Assembly: GCF_000429125.1 (NCBI RefSeq)
Contig: NZ_AUBG01000011.1
Location: 124,001-188,000 of the forward strand
DNA length: 64,000 nt
Direction of reading: 5' to 3'
DNA from: Aequorivita capsosiphonis DSM 23843
Lineage (GTDB): Bacteria; Bacteroidota; Bacteroidia; Flavobacteriales; Flavobacteriaceae
Shown here: piece by piece, positions 33,804 through 42,359 of the stretch
Numbering within the stretch: position 1 is the stretch's first letter
Layout of the letters: each line of letters begins with the position of its first letter
Notes under the pieces: model-generated
What the model saw: only the letters and a program-made list of their open reading frames with translations
What the model was told of the DNA's origin: nothing
Databases searched by the model: none
Program-made: the position numbers and the translations under genes

Positions 33804-34382
33804 ATGACCGATTTCTGGTTGTATTTTAACCTAGGCCTGCACCACGTGTTAGACTGGAACGCATACGATCATATTCTATTCTTGATTGTGCTTTGTGCTT
33901 CGTATAACTTTTCTTCCTGGAAAAAAATTTTAATTTTAGTGACCTTGTTTACCCTAGGTCACACCCTTTCTTTACTCTTAGCTAGTTATAATATAGTGAG
34001 CGTTTCTTCAAAAGTAGTTGAGTTTTTAATTCCAATCACAATTCTAGTTACTGCAATCTTTAACATCTTTAGCTCGGGTAAAGGAAAAAAAACAGAAAGG
34101 AGGGGCATTTATTATATGGTCACTATTTTCTTCGGCTTAATCCACGGAATGGGCTTTGCTTCTTTCTTTACAGCATTGGATAGCGGAAACGGTATGTTGT
34201 CATTGCTGGAATTCGCCCTAGGTATTGAAGCCGCTCAACTTATCGTGGTTATCATTTTCTTAATAATTGCCTTCATATTCCAAACCATATTCCGGTTCAA
34301 CAAAAGAGATTGGGTATTGGTTGTCTCTTCCTTGGTTATTGGAATGACCATCCCTATGCTCATCGAGAATTGGATTTTTTAA
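33804..34382 (+). CDS. HupE/UreJ-family membrane protein
   Basis: A 192-residue inner-membrane protein with about six hydrophobic segments. The conserved N-terminal LGLHHVLDWNAYDHILFLIVL and the FTLGHTLSL and FGLIHGMGFA histidine motifs match the HupE/UreJ_2 family, seen near hydrogenase or urease genes and thought to move nickel or another metal. No hydrogenase or urease gene is near, so the role here is open. It stands alone with its own promoter. Confidence 0.82.
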   Translation: MTDFWLYFNLGLHHVLDWNAYDHILFLIVLCASYNFSSWKKILILVTLFTLGHTLSLLLASYNIVSVSSKVVEFLIPITILVTAIFNIFSSGKGKKTERRGIYYMVTIFFGLIHGMGFASFFTALDSGNGMLSLLEFALGIEAAQLIVVIIFLIIAFIFQTIFRFNKRDWVLVVSSLVIGMTIPMLIENWIF

Positions 34383-34557
34383 ACAAACACGATCAAATTC
34401 AAACAATTATTTAGCAGTTTTGATAAGTTCATTTTTTAGCCTTTGATCCTATAAACCTCTCAACTTATAAACCCATCAGCGTATTTGGCAAATAAATAAC
34501 AGCATTTTTTTTGGCAGTAGTATAACTTCACATTAATTTCGCTAATTATATAAAGGA

Positions 34558-34992
34558 ATGAAAGACAGCAAACAACGCAAGTACGATATAGCCTACCTAA
34601 GAATGGCCAGAGAATGGGGTAAACTCTCCTATTGTAATAGAAGGCAAGTTGGTGCCATTATAGTAAAAGATAAAATGATAATCAGCGACGGCTACAATGG
34701 AACGCCCACAGGTTTCGAAAATAAATGTGAAGATGAAGCGGGCTCCACAAAATGGTATGTTCTTCACGCCGAAGCAAATGCAATATTAAAAGTAGCTTCC
34801 TCAACCCAAACCTGCGAAGGCGCAACACTCTACATTACGATGTCGCCCTGCAAAGAATGTAGTAAACTGGTACACCAAGCTGGTATTAAAAGGATTGTCT
34901 ATCTAAAGGAATATAAAGACAACGCTGGCATCGCTTTCCTTGACAAGGCGGGTGTAAGCATAGAACATATTTCAGATCTGGATTCAGAATAA
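34558..34992 (+). CDS. comEB: dCMP deaminase (ComEB-like)
   Basis: Zinc enzyme deaminating dCMP to dUMP for thymidylate synthesis. The zinc-binding motifs HAEANAILK (about residue 70) and MSPCKECSKLV (about residue 100) are intact, with GAIIVKDKMIISDGYNGTP before them. The 144 residues fit the family. Its TAA stop overlaps the ATG of the S41 protease gene by one base, so the two are probably co-transcribed and coupled. Confidence 0.93.
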   Translation: MKDSKQRKYDIAYLRMAREWGKLSYCNRRQVGAIIVKDKMIISDGYNGTPTGFENKCEDEAGSTKWYVLHAEANAILKVASSTQTCEGATLYITMSPCKECSKLVHQAGIKRIVYLKEYKDNAGIAFLDKAGVSIEHISDLDSE

Positions 34993-36617
34993 TGGAAAAT
35001 AACCCTTCGCCTAAATTAAGCAAGCAAAGAAAGTACTTGCCACTATGGATTGGTTTGGCACTAGCCATAGGTGTTTTTATTGGGTCGAAGCTAAATTTTA
35101 ATGATAACACCGAGAAGATCTTCGCTACTAGTTCCAAAAAAGACAAACTCAACCGATTAATAGACTACATTGATTATGAATATGTTGACGACGTAAATAC
35201 GGATAGTATTGTTGATGTTACCGTAAACGGAATTCTCGAAAATCTGGATCCGCATTCTGTTTACATCCCAAAAAGTCAATACGCCCATAATGCCGACGAT
35301 ATGCGCGGAGCATTTATTGGTATCGGTATCAGTTTCTACAATTATAAGGATTCTATCGCAGTAATTCGGACCATTAAAGACGGGCCCGCAGAAAAAGCTG
35401 GAATAAAAAGTGGAGATAGAATTATCTATGCCGATGGGAAAAAGCTATTTGGTGAATTAATTGATCGCGATAGCATATCGAATTATTTAAAAGGCGAAAT
35501 AAACAGCAAGGTAGCTTTGGACGTATATCGTCCCAGTGAAAACAAAACCTTAGAAATAAAAGTTAGAAGAAAGCAAGTGCCTTTGGTTAGTGTAGATGCT
35601 TCCTATAAAATAACTGACGATTTAGGCTACATAAAGATAAATCGTTTTTCAGAAACCACTTTTAAAGAATTTGAAAGCGCGCTCAGCAAGCTGAAAGACC
35701 AAGGAATTACAAAATTGATTTTGGATTTAAGGAATAATCCCGGTGGATATATTTCAACTGCGGAACGTGTGGTAGATGAGTTTCTGGAAAATAAAAAATT
35801 GGTCCTCATAACAAAAAATAAAAGTGGTGACATCAATAAAACCTACGCCACCCGAAGAGGCGATTTTGAACACGGAAAACTCTATGTTCTTATTAATGAA
35901 AACTCTGCATCAGCGAGTGAAATTGTTGCCGGTGCTCTTCAAGATAATGACAAGGGAACCATAATAGGAAGACGCTCTTTTGGAAAAGGCCTGGTGCAAC
36001 GGGAAATGTCCCTTGGTGATGGTAGTGCAGTACGATTGACCATTGCGCGATATTACACCCCAACGGGCCGCTCCATTCAAAGACCTTACGGAAATGGAAA
36101 CGACACGTATTATAGTGACTATGAAAAACGATACCGCAATGGCGAATTGCTTCACGCAGACAGTATAAAAGTAGCCGATTCCTTAAAATATATTACTCCA
36201 AAAGGAAAAGTGGTTTACGGTGGCGGTGGAATTATCCCAGATGTTTTTGTTCCAAAAGATACAAGTGTAGAAAATGAAACGCTTCAATATGTTTCTAGAA
36301 GTGGATTCATGAGTTATTTCATTTTTGAATATCTCGACAAGAATAGAGTTTTCTTTGAAGGAATGAAGTTTGACGATTTCAGAAAGAATTTTATTGTAGA
36401 AGATAGCTTATCGCAAGAATTTATTGAATACGCCAAATTCAACGAAGCGCAAATAGATCTTTCTAACTATACCGAAGAGTTAAAAAGAACGCTAAAGGCT
36501 AACATTGCCCAGCAACTCTTCGGCAGCAATGCGTATGAAATTATCTTGAACGAAAATGACCCCATGCTCCTAAAAGTATTGGAGCTAGAGGATGTTAATC
36601 GTTTAGACAACAATTAG
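34992..36617 (+). CDS. C-terminal processing peptidase (S41 family, CtpA-like)
   Basis: Periplasmic serine protease that cleaves proteins near their C terminus. One N-terminal membrane anchor (LPLWIGLALAIGVFIGSKL, about 16-35), PDZ domain (about 85-180; GIGISFYNYKDSIAVIRTI, GIKSGDRIIYADG), and S41 catalytic domain with ENSASASEIVAGALQDND (catalytic Ser about residue 310) and RRSFGKGLVQ (Lys about 335). The 541 residues fit. The coupling with dCMP deaminase is common in Bacteroidota. Confidence 0.93.
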   Translation: MENNPSPKLSKQRKYLPLWIGLALAIGVFIGSKLNFNDNTEKIFATSSKKDKLNRLIDYIDYEYVDDVNTDSIVDVTVNGILENLDPHSVYIPKSQYAHNADDMRGAFIGIGISFYNYKDSIAVIRTIKDGPAEKAGIKSGDRIIYADGKKLFGELIDRDSISNYLKGEINSKVALDVYRPSENKTLEIKVRRKQVPLVSVDASYKITDDLGYIKINRFSETTFKEFESALSKLKDQGITKLILDLRNNPGGYISTAERVVDEFLENKKLVLITKNKSGDINKTYATRRGDFEHGKLYVLINENSASASEIVAGALQDNDKGTIIGRRSFGKGLVQREMSLGDGSAVRLTIARYYTPTGRSIQRPYGNGNDTYYSDYEKRYRNGELLHADSIKVADSLKYITPKGKVVYGGGGIIPDVFVPKDTSVENETLQYVSRSGFMSYFIFEYLDKNRVFFEGMKFDDFRKNFIVEDSLSQEFIEYAKFNEAQIDLSNYTEELKRTLKANIAQQLFGSNAYEIILNENDPMLLKVLELEDVNRLDNN

Positions 36618-36622
36618 AAACC

Positions 36623-36823
36623 CTATCTTTTTTGTTGTTTAGCTGCTATACCTCTGGAAATAAGTAAAATTCCCAATGCAAGAATAGCACAAAGCCCAGC
36701 CATTATACAAACTGCCGCAACGAAACTGTCCCCTTCCAACAAATGGTCAAAATCCAATTTAGTAGCATTAAAAACAACTAAGACAGTTGCGAACGCAATC
36801 AAAATGTAAATAAAAATCTTCAT
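36623..36823 (-). CDS. Small two-TM membrane protein of unknown function
   Basis: From the ATG at 36823 the product has 66 residues (MKIFIYILIAFATVLVVFNA...), with two hydrophobic segments and a basic tail (AAKQQKR). An ATG at 36844 would add seven polar residues. It converges with the S41 protease gene, with 5 bases between. The fold is not assigned; similar short proteins are widespread in flavobacteria. Confidence 0.65.
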   Translation of the reverse strand: MKIFIYILIAFATVLVVFNATKLDFDHLLEGDSFVAAVCIMAGLCAILALGILLISRGIAAKQQKR

Positions 36824-36915
36824 CTTATTATTTTTTATGTTCAAGCTTGTTGCGGAAAGTTTTACGTCCAGCTCAACTTATAAACTCTTAAACTATCCAC
36901 ATTCAACTTCAAAAT

Positions 36916-37503
36916 CTAATTAAATAGCAATTGAATATTAGATGTAAATAGTTTCACAGAAATTGCTAACAAAATTACACCAAATATTTTCTTTATCACG
37001 GCAATTCCACTTGTTCCTAAAAGTTTTTGTAATCTTCCTGATGTCTTCAGAACTACGTAAATGATTATGATGTTCACTACAATGGCCACGATGATATTTT
37101 CAAGAGAATATTCTGCTCTAAGTGATATCAGTGTTGTTAAACTTCCAGGACCTGCCAAGAGCGGAAAAACCAAAGGAAAATAGGATGCCATATTTGGGTT
37201 GTCATCGCCTTCCTTAAAAAGCGTGACCCCGAGAATCATTTCCAAGGCAATAAAAAAGAGAATCAATGCTCCCGCAACAGCAAATTCATTGACATCAATA
37301 CCAATTAAGTGCAAAATTTTCTCTCCTAAAATCAGGAAAATAATCATTACGATTCCCGCAATAATGGAAGCCCTTCCAGAATGGAGACGTCCCGCTTTTT
37401 CGCGAAGCCCAATAACAATAGGTATACCTCCTATAATATCAATAACGGCAAAAAGTACCATAGTGGCACTTGCTATATCCTTAAAATTAAAATTCATGGT
37501 CAT
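36916..37503 (-). CDS. MarC-family integral membrane protein
   Basis: A 195-residue inner-membrane protein with about six hydrophobic segments. DIIGGIPIVIGLREKAGRLH and YFPLVFPLLAGPGSLTTLISL with its PLLAGPG motif define the MarC/UPF0056 family. Despite its name, a role in antibiotic resistance is not established and the substrate is unknown. The start could be the first or third Met (MTMNFNFKDI). A promoter box is close by. Confidence 0.87.
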   Translation of the reverse strand: MTMNFNFKDIASATMVLFAVIDIIGGIPIVIGLREKAGRLHSGRASIIAGIVMIIFLILGEKILHLIGIDVNEFAVAGALILFFIALEMILGVTLFKEGDDNPNMASYFPLVFPLLAGPGSLTTLISLRAEYSLENIIVAIVVNIIIIYVVLKTSGRLQKLLGTSGIAVIKKIFGVILLAISVKLFTSNIQLLFN

Positions 37504-37516
37504 TTTTTTCAGGGCG

Positions 37517-37524
37517 CAAAACTA
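37517..37524 (-). promoter_or_regulatory. -7 promoter box (TAGTTTTG) for the MarC gene
   Basis: Exact TAnnTTTG on the minus strand, 13 bases before the first start codon. The nearest TTG is 24 bases upstream, slightly far. Confidence 0.5.
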
Positions 37525-37728
37525 AGACTATTCTTTGATCTAGTAAAACAAATATGCAATTAAATTTTATGTTTTTCAGAACAGATAAATAATTGATTAT
37601 AAGACAATAAGTATCAATTTTCAAATAACGTGTCAAGTCTTGATTTGTATTCTGAAAAGCACCCCTTTTCCTTACTCCAAATTTAGTAACCGAGGTTTAT
37701 ACGGTGAAGTATATTTTAATTTTGGGTT

Positions 37729-37761
37729 TTGCAATTTGTACTTAAGAATTTCATAGTTTTG
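37729..37761 (+). promoter_or_regulatory. Promoter of the DUF3109 gene (TTG-N22-TAGTTTTG)
   Basis: TTG at 37729-37731, 22-base spacer, TAGTTTTG at 37754-37761. Only 4 bases separate the box from the ATG at 37766, so the mRNA may be leaderless. Confidence 0.6.
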
Positions 37762-37765
37762 CAAC

Positions 37766-38329
37766 ATGTTTCAACTTGGCAAAACAATAGTTTCTGAGGA
37801 TATAATTCAAAAAGATTTCGTCTGTAATCTCAACGCCTGTAAAGGTGCTTGCTGTATTGAAGGTGAAGCTGGTGCACCCGTTACTTCAGAAGAAGTGGAT
37901 ATTTTAAAAGAAATTTATCCAAAAGTAAAACCTTTCCTTCGCCCAGAAGGCATTGCCGCCATTGAAAAACAAGGCACTCACATTGAAACTGAAATGGACG
38001 AACTGGAAACCCCATTGGTAGAAGGAAAAGAATGTGCTTACGTAACATTTACAGACAAAGGCATAGCAAGCTGTGGTATTGAAGATGCATTCAATGCTGG
38101 AGCGATTGACTTTAGAAAGCCTATTTCCTGTCATCTTTACCCTATCCGCGTTCAGGAATACAGTGAGTTTTCGGCAGTAAACTACCATCGTTGGCCTATT
38201 TGTGACGACGCTTGCACCTTGGGTAAACAACTACAAGTACCCGTTTATAAATTTACGAAAGCGGCTCTTATCCGCAAATTCGGCGAAAACTGGTATACCG
38301 AGCTGGAAAAGATAGCTTCCGAAATGTAA
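37766..38329 (+). CDS. DUF3109 family cysteine-rich protein
   Basis: A 187-residue cytoplasmic protein with many conserved cysteines: C20, C25, C29 and C30 (VCNLNACKGACCIEGEAG), then ECAYV, SCGIEDAF, SCHLYPIRV and ICDDACTLG. This set identifies DUF3109, related to the YkgJ-type zinc- or iron-sulfur-binding proteins. The activity is unknown. The number and spacing of Cys suggest a bound metal or cluster. It may be leaderless, and a Fur-like palindrome follows the gene. Confidence 0.85.
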   Translation: MFQLGKTIVSEDIIQKDFVCNLNACKGACCIEGEAGAPVTSEEVDILKEIYPKVKPFLRPEGIAAIEKQGTHIETEMDELETPLVEGKECAYVTFTDKGIASCGIEDAFNAGAIDFRKPISCHLYPIRVQEYSEFSAVNYHRWPICDDACTLGKQLQVPVYKFTKAALIRKFGENWYTELEKIASEM

Positions 38330-38351
38330 TTCTTCAATTCATTTTTAGTTT

Positions 38352-38381
38352 TAATCATTAATATTTTGATAATGATTATAT
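38352..38381. promoter_or_regulatory. Fur-box-like palindrome upstream of the 38.4 kb lipoprotein
   Basis: Perfect inverted repeat TAATCATTA (38352-38360) / TAATGATTA (38370-38378). Overlapping it, TGATAAT-G-ATTATAT (38367-38381) matches the 7-1-7 Fur consensus TGATAATnATTATCA at all but the last two positions. The AT-rich background lowers certainty. Confidence 0.45.
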
Positions 38382-38431
38382 TAGTAATCAATTTTCAACA
38401 AATTGATTTACTAACTAAAATATTTTCAAAG

Positions 38432-39034
38432 ATGAAAAAGTATGTACTGGCTCTTTTTGTGTTTGCAGCAATTATAAGCTGTAAAGACAATCCCGTGAGC
38501 AAAAAGATTAAGGAAACCAAACAATCAGTTTCCAACACTACCAATGCTGTAAAAGAAATGACCAATATGCAGGACGATGTAAAAGACCTGCAGGAAATGA
38601 CCCCGCTCACAAATGCGGAATTAAAATCCTGGCTTCCTGACGAAATAAAAGGAATGAAACGCATTAGTTATAAAGCAGGAGAAGTGGGCATGATGGGTAT
38701 TTCTTCCATTGAAGCTACTTATGCCAATGAAGACAAGTCTAAAAAATTCACTATTAACGTCATTGACGGCGCTGGCCAAATGGGCGCGGCTGCCACCATG
38801 GGCATGCGGATGGTAATGAGTCAAGATTTTGAGGAGGAAGATGAATATCACACCAGAAGAACTGTCAAGAAAAACGGAAAAAAGGCTGTTGAAGAATATC
38901 AAATTAGCAAAAACAATTCAACAATCCAATATTTAGAGAATAATCGTTTTTATCTGGAAGCTAAAGGGAAAAATATGGATATGGATGAAACTTGGGATGC
39001 GGTTGAAGCCTTAAAATTGAAAAAACTAGGTTAA
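38432..39034 (+). CDS. Lipoprotein of unknown function
   Basis: A 200-residue lipoprotein: MKKYVLALFVFAAIISC gives a lipobox with Cys at residue 17. It is followed by a charged helix (SKKIKETKQSVSNTTNAVKEM) and a compact domain with LKSWLPDEIKGMKRISYKAGEVGMMG and IDGAGQMGAAATMGMRMVMSQ. No family or catalytic motif recognised. The frame is open further upstream, but the signal peptide fixes the ATG at 38432. A Fur-like palindrome about 50 bases upstream hints at iron regulation. Confidence 0.7.
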   Translation: MKKYVLALFVFAAIISCKDNPVSKKIKETKQSVSNTTNAVKEMTNMQDDVKDLQEMTPLTNAELKSWLPDEIKGMKRISYKAGEVGMMGISSIEATYANEDKSKKFTINVIDGAGQMGAAATMGMRMVMSQDFEEEDEYHTRRTVKKNGKKAVEEYQISKNNSTIQYLENNRFYLEAKGKNMDMDETWDAVEALKLKKLG

Positions 39035-39198
39035 AACATTTCTTTCAAATTTATTTTTTGAGCCAAGAAACTAATTCTTCTCGGCTCTTTTTTATGCTTT
39101 ATTTTTTATGAATCAGACTATATTAAATATATGGACTAAAATTTTATAGCAAAAAAAAAGCTCAACTTCCCTTTTGATAAATCCGTTTCAAAATCCTA

Positions 39199-39226
39199 TT
39201 GCTATCATAGCATTTGTTTATATTTA
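39199..39226 (+). promoter_or_regulatory. Candidate promoter of the TPR gene (TTG-N17-TATATTTA)
   Basis: TTG at 39199-39201, 17-base spacer, and TATATTTA (39219-39226), one base off TAnnTTTG. It ends 4 bases before the ATG at 39231. Confidence 0.4.
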
Positions 39227-39230
39227 CGGC

Positions 39231-41012
39231 ATGCGTAATTTTCTTATTATTCTATTCCTTCTTTCGGTTACGGCGAGCTTTTCGCAGAGTGAGGCTTTAG
39301 CTAAAAATTATTTTGAACAGGGTCAGTTTCAAAAAGCGCTGAGTATCTATGAAAAGCTAAGTGATAAAAACCCATATCGCATGGATTATTTTATGGGAAG
39401 GGTGCAGGCGAACCAACAACTCGAAAATTTCCCGGAAGCCGAAAAACTTTTAAAGGAAAGGTTGGGAAGCGGCCGAAATTTTCCACAACTCTATGTAGAA
39501 CTTGGCTATAATTATTCCCTTCAAAACAAAACTGAACTTGCCACAGCCAATTATAACAAGGCGATTGCAGCTTTAGACACAAACCCTAATTTTGCGTATA
39601 ATATTGGAAATACGTTTCAGAAATACAGCCTTTTAGATGAAGCGGTTTCAACTTATGAAAAAGGAATGTCACTCAGTGATAAGATGGATTTCAATTCGCA
39701 ACTGGCACAGATTTACGGCGAACAGGGTAAACTCGAAAAAATGTTTAACAGCTATCTCAATTTGATCGAGAAGAATTTGAGTTTTAAAGGCACGGCACAA
39801 AGATATTTCAGTCTTTACACTACGGAAGACCCCAGTAATGAAGCCAATTCTATTTTAAGAAAGTTGCTTCTAAAACGCTCACAACAAAACCCTGATATTC
39901 TTTATAACGAACTGTTAAGCTGGTTGTTTATTCAGCAAAAGGAATACAAAAAAGCATTTACACAGGAAAAGGCAATCTATAAACGGGTTGGCGAAGATTT
40001 ACGCGGCATCACCGATCTTGCTTACATTGCCATTGCAGATGAAGACTATGAAATTGGAAGAGAAATAGTCAATTACGTCATCGAGAGTTCCTTCACACCA
40101 CAATCCAGATTACAAGGAAATCAAATCCTGATGAAGATGGAGGTGAAAACTGCCATCCCTAAGCAATATGCTGAAGTAGAAAAAAAGTTTGAAAAATTAT
40201 TAGATGAATTTGGGAGAAATCGTGAAACTTATATGCTTCAGATAGATTACAACAATTTCTTGGCCTTTAAGAACAACAAACAAGAAATGGCCATTCAAAA
40301 TTTAAAATCTTTAGCAAAAGAAAATCTCAGGCCGTACCAAGAAGCTCGAGTGAAAATGGAACTTGCCGATATTTTGGTGTTTGACGAAAAGTTTAATGAA
40401 GCTTTAATCTATTATTCCCAAATCCAAAAAAAGGTTCAAAGCGATGTTTTAGCGCAGGAAGCACGTTTTAAGGTGGCGCGCACCAGCTACTTTAAAGGCG
40501 ATTTTGAATGGGCGCAAGTACAACTTGATGTTTTAAAAAAATCTACTACACAATTAATTGCGAACGATGCCATGGAGCTCAGTTTATTAATTCGTGATAA
40601 CTCCTTGGAAGATTCAACCCAGACAGCACTTAAAAAATATGCTCGCGCAGATCTTTTGGAACTTCAGGGAAAAAACACAGAAGCCATTGCGGTTTTAGAG
40701 GATTTATTGACCAACAATAAAGGCGAAAAAATTGAAGATGAAGCTTGGCTAAAACAAGGTGAAATCTATGAGAAACTTGGCGAATTCGAAAAGGCCGAAG
40801 CCAACTACCTCAAGATAATACAATTTTATAATGACGATATTCTAGCAGATGACGCACACTACCGCTTAGCGAAAATTTACGAAGAAAAATTGAATGAACC
40901 GGATAAAGCTAAGGAACAATACGAACAGCTAATTTTCCAATTTGCAGATAGTATTTATTATGTGGAAGCCCGAAAAAAATTCAGAACTTTGCGCGGTGAT
41001 GCAATAAACTAA
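39231..41012 (+). CDS. Secreted/periplasmic tetratricopeptide-repeat protein
   Basis: A 593-residue protein with signal peptide MRNFLIILFLLSVTASFSQ and then tandem TPRs covering most of its length (NYFEQGQFQKALSIYEKL, AYNIGNTFQKYSLLDEAVSTYEKG, WLKQGEIYEKLGEFEKAEANY, HYRLAKIYEEKLNEPDKAKEQYEQ). No enzyme domain. TPR proteins scaffold complexes, often of the envelope. An ATG or related start at 39174 is in frame but would put 19 residues ahead of the signal peptide; a promoter-like box directly before 39231 supports the shorter form. Downstream genes are only loosely linked. Confidence 0.85.
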   Translation: MRNFLIILFLLSVTASFSQSEALAKNYFEQGQFQKALSIYEKLSDKNPYRMDYFMGRVQANQQLENFPEAEKLLKERLGSGRNFPQLYVELGYNYSLQNKTELATANYNKAIAALDTNPNFAYNIGNTFQKYSLLDEAVSTYEKGMSLSDKMDFNSQLAQIYGEQGKLEKMFNSYLNLIEKNLSFKGTAQRYFSLYTTEDPSNEANSILRKLLLKRSQQNPDILYNELLSWLFIQQKEYKKAFTQEKAIYKRVGEDLRGITDLAYIAIADEDYEIGREIVNYVIESSFTPQSRLQGNQILMKMEVKTAIPKQYAEVEKKFEKLLDEFGRNRETYMLQIDYNNFLAFKNNKQEMAIQNLKSLAKENLRPYQEARVKMELADILVFDEKFNEALIYYSQIQKKVQSDVLAQEARFKVARTSYFKGDFEWAQVQLDVLKKSTTQLIANDAMELSLLIRDNSLEDSTQTALKKYARADLLELQGKNTEAIAVLEDLLTNNKGEKIEDEAWLKQGEIYEKLGEFEKAEANYLKIIQFYNDDILADDAHYRLAKIYEEKLNEPDKAKEQYEQLIFQFADSIYYVEARKKFRTLRGDAIN

Positions 41013-41090
41013 GCACCAAATTAAAAAAAATACCAAATTCCAAAACTACAGATGGAATATTCTTAAAATGTCTTTGGAATTTAGTGCTTG

Positions 41091-41116
41091 AAACCTGCCT
41101 GCCGGCAGGCAAGTTT
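41091..41116. repeat. GC-rich palindrome (TGCCTGCCGGCAGGCA core)
   Basis: A 16-base perfect palindrome at 41096-41111 inside AAAC...GTTT flanks, embedded in AAATTCCAAA-type sequence (about 41020-41090). It is far richer in GC than its surroundings. Partial copies are at about 25587 and 19500. Confidence 0.75.
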
Positions 41117-41129
41117 GAAAATTGAAAAT

Positions 41130-41462
41130 ATGTATATATATAATGTTACAATAAACGTAGACGAAATCATTCATGATGTTTGGTTGCAATGGATGGTGTC
41201 TGAACATATTCCAGCCATGCTTGCCACTGGAAAATTCAGTAAAGCGCTTATGACGCAGGTAGTTATTGAGGAAGAAATGGGTGGAAAAACCTATTCTGTT
41301 CAATATACTACAGACAGCAAGGAAACCTTGGAGCGATATTATTCAGAAAATGCCGACGCCCTTCGTGCCCAAAGCAAAGCTTACGCTGGGAAAATTGTCA
41401 CTTTCCGAACCGAGTTGGAAGTTATTGGGGAAGCTCACAATGAACTTTTTAAAAAAAACTAA
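41130..41462 (+). CDS. DUF4286 family protein
   Basis: A 110-residue protein, MYIYNVTINVDEIIHDVWLQ and IPAMLATGKFSKALMTQV being characteristic of DUF4286, widespread in Bacteroidota with no known function. Its predicted form is a small alpha-beta sandwich. The frame is open upstream to 41088 but that part lies in the palindromic repeat, so I start at 41130. It precedes rsmA by about 60 bases, a conserved arrangement. Confidence 0.8.
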   Translation: MYIYNVTINVDEIIHDVWLQWMVSEHIPAMLATGKFSKALMTQVVIEEEMGGKTYSVQYTTDSKETLERYYSENADALRAQSKAYAGKIVTFRTELEVIGEAHNELFKKN

Positions 41463-41525
41463 GCCCTGCCCCTTCCGTGTAAAACCTTTACGTAATTTGC
41501 AGCCATCAAGTTTGAAGGCTTTTAA

Positions 41526-42359
41526 ATGAAAAAGGAAAAAGAAAAATACACGAAAGACAGAAAAAACTCAGATGCTGTTCGCGCCAAGAAACACTTAGGC
41601 CAGCATTTTCTGAAAGATGAAACTATTGCCGAAAAAATTGGTAACACCTTAACGCTAGAGGGCTATAAAAATGTGTTGGAGATAGGTCCCGGAATGGGCG
41701 TGCTCACAAAATATTTAATTGAAAAAGATATTGAGGTGATCGCCATGGATTTGGATCAAGAATCTATCGCCTACTTGGAGATAAATTATCCCAACAAGAA
41801 CCTTAAAATCGTTGAAGCAGACTTTTTAAAATGCGATATTTCGGAACTTTTCGGTAAGGAACAATTTGGCATTACCGGTAATTTTCCCTACAATATATCT
41901 ACCCAGATCGTTTTTAAAACCTTGGAGTGGAAAGAACAGATTCCCGAGTTTACAGGAATGTTCCAAAAAGAAGTGGCGCAACGTATTTGTGCAAAAGAAG
42001 GTAGCAAAACCTATGGAATTCTTTCTGTTTTGGCGCAGGCGTTTTACGACGCAGAATATCTTTTTACCGTACCTCCCTCTGTTTTTAATCCGCCGCCAAA
42101 AGTTGACAGCGGCGTGCTTCGTTTAAAACGAAAAGAAGACTTTTCAATTCCCTGTAGCGAAAAAATGCTTTATAAAGTTGTAAAAACGGCTTTTCAACAG
42201 CGAAGAAAGACCCTTCGCAACAGTTTAAAATCATTTAATATTTCTGATAAAATAAAAGAAGATAGTATCTTTGGCCAGCGCCCCGAGCAACTTTCTATTT
42301 CACAATTTATAGCTCTCACCCAAAAACTGGAAAAAGATGCAATTTCAACTGACGAATGA
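41526..42359 (+). CDS. rsmA: 16S rRNA (A1518/A1519) dimethyltransferase
   Basis: Dimethylates two adjacent adenines in the 16S rRNA 3' hairpin during 30S maturation (KsgA). The 277 residues show [18 protein letters not shown], the SAM-binding [15 protein letters not shown] (motif I, about residue 45-60), the catalytic NFPYN near residue 118, and [14 protein letters not shown]. The C-terminal domain is complete. It overlaps mgtE by 23 bases, suggesting tight co-expression. Confidence 0.96.
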   Translation: MKKEKEKYTKDRKNSDAVRAKKHLGQHFLKDETIAEKIGNTLTLEGYKNVLEIGPGMGVLTKYLIEKDIEVIAMDLDQESIAYLEINYPNKNLKIVEADFLKCDISELFGKEQFGITGNFPYNISTQIVFKTLEWKEQIPEFTGMFQKEVAQRICAKEGSKTYGILSVLAQAFYDAEYLFTVPPSVFNPPPKVDSGVLRLKRKEDFSIPCSEKMLYKVVKTAFQQRRKTLRNSLKSFNISDKIKEDSIFGQRPEQLSISQFIALTQKLEKDAISTDE

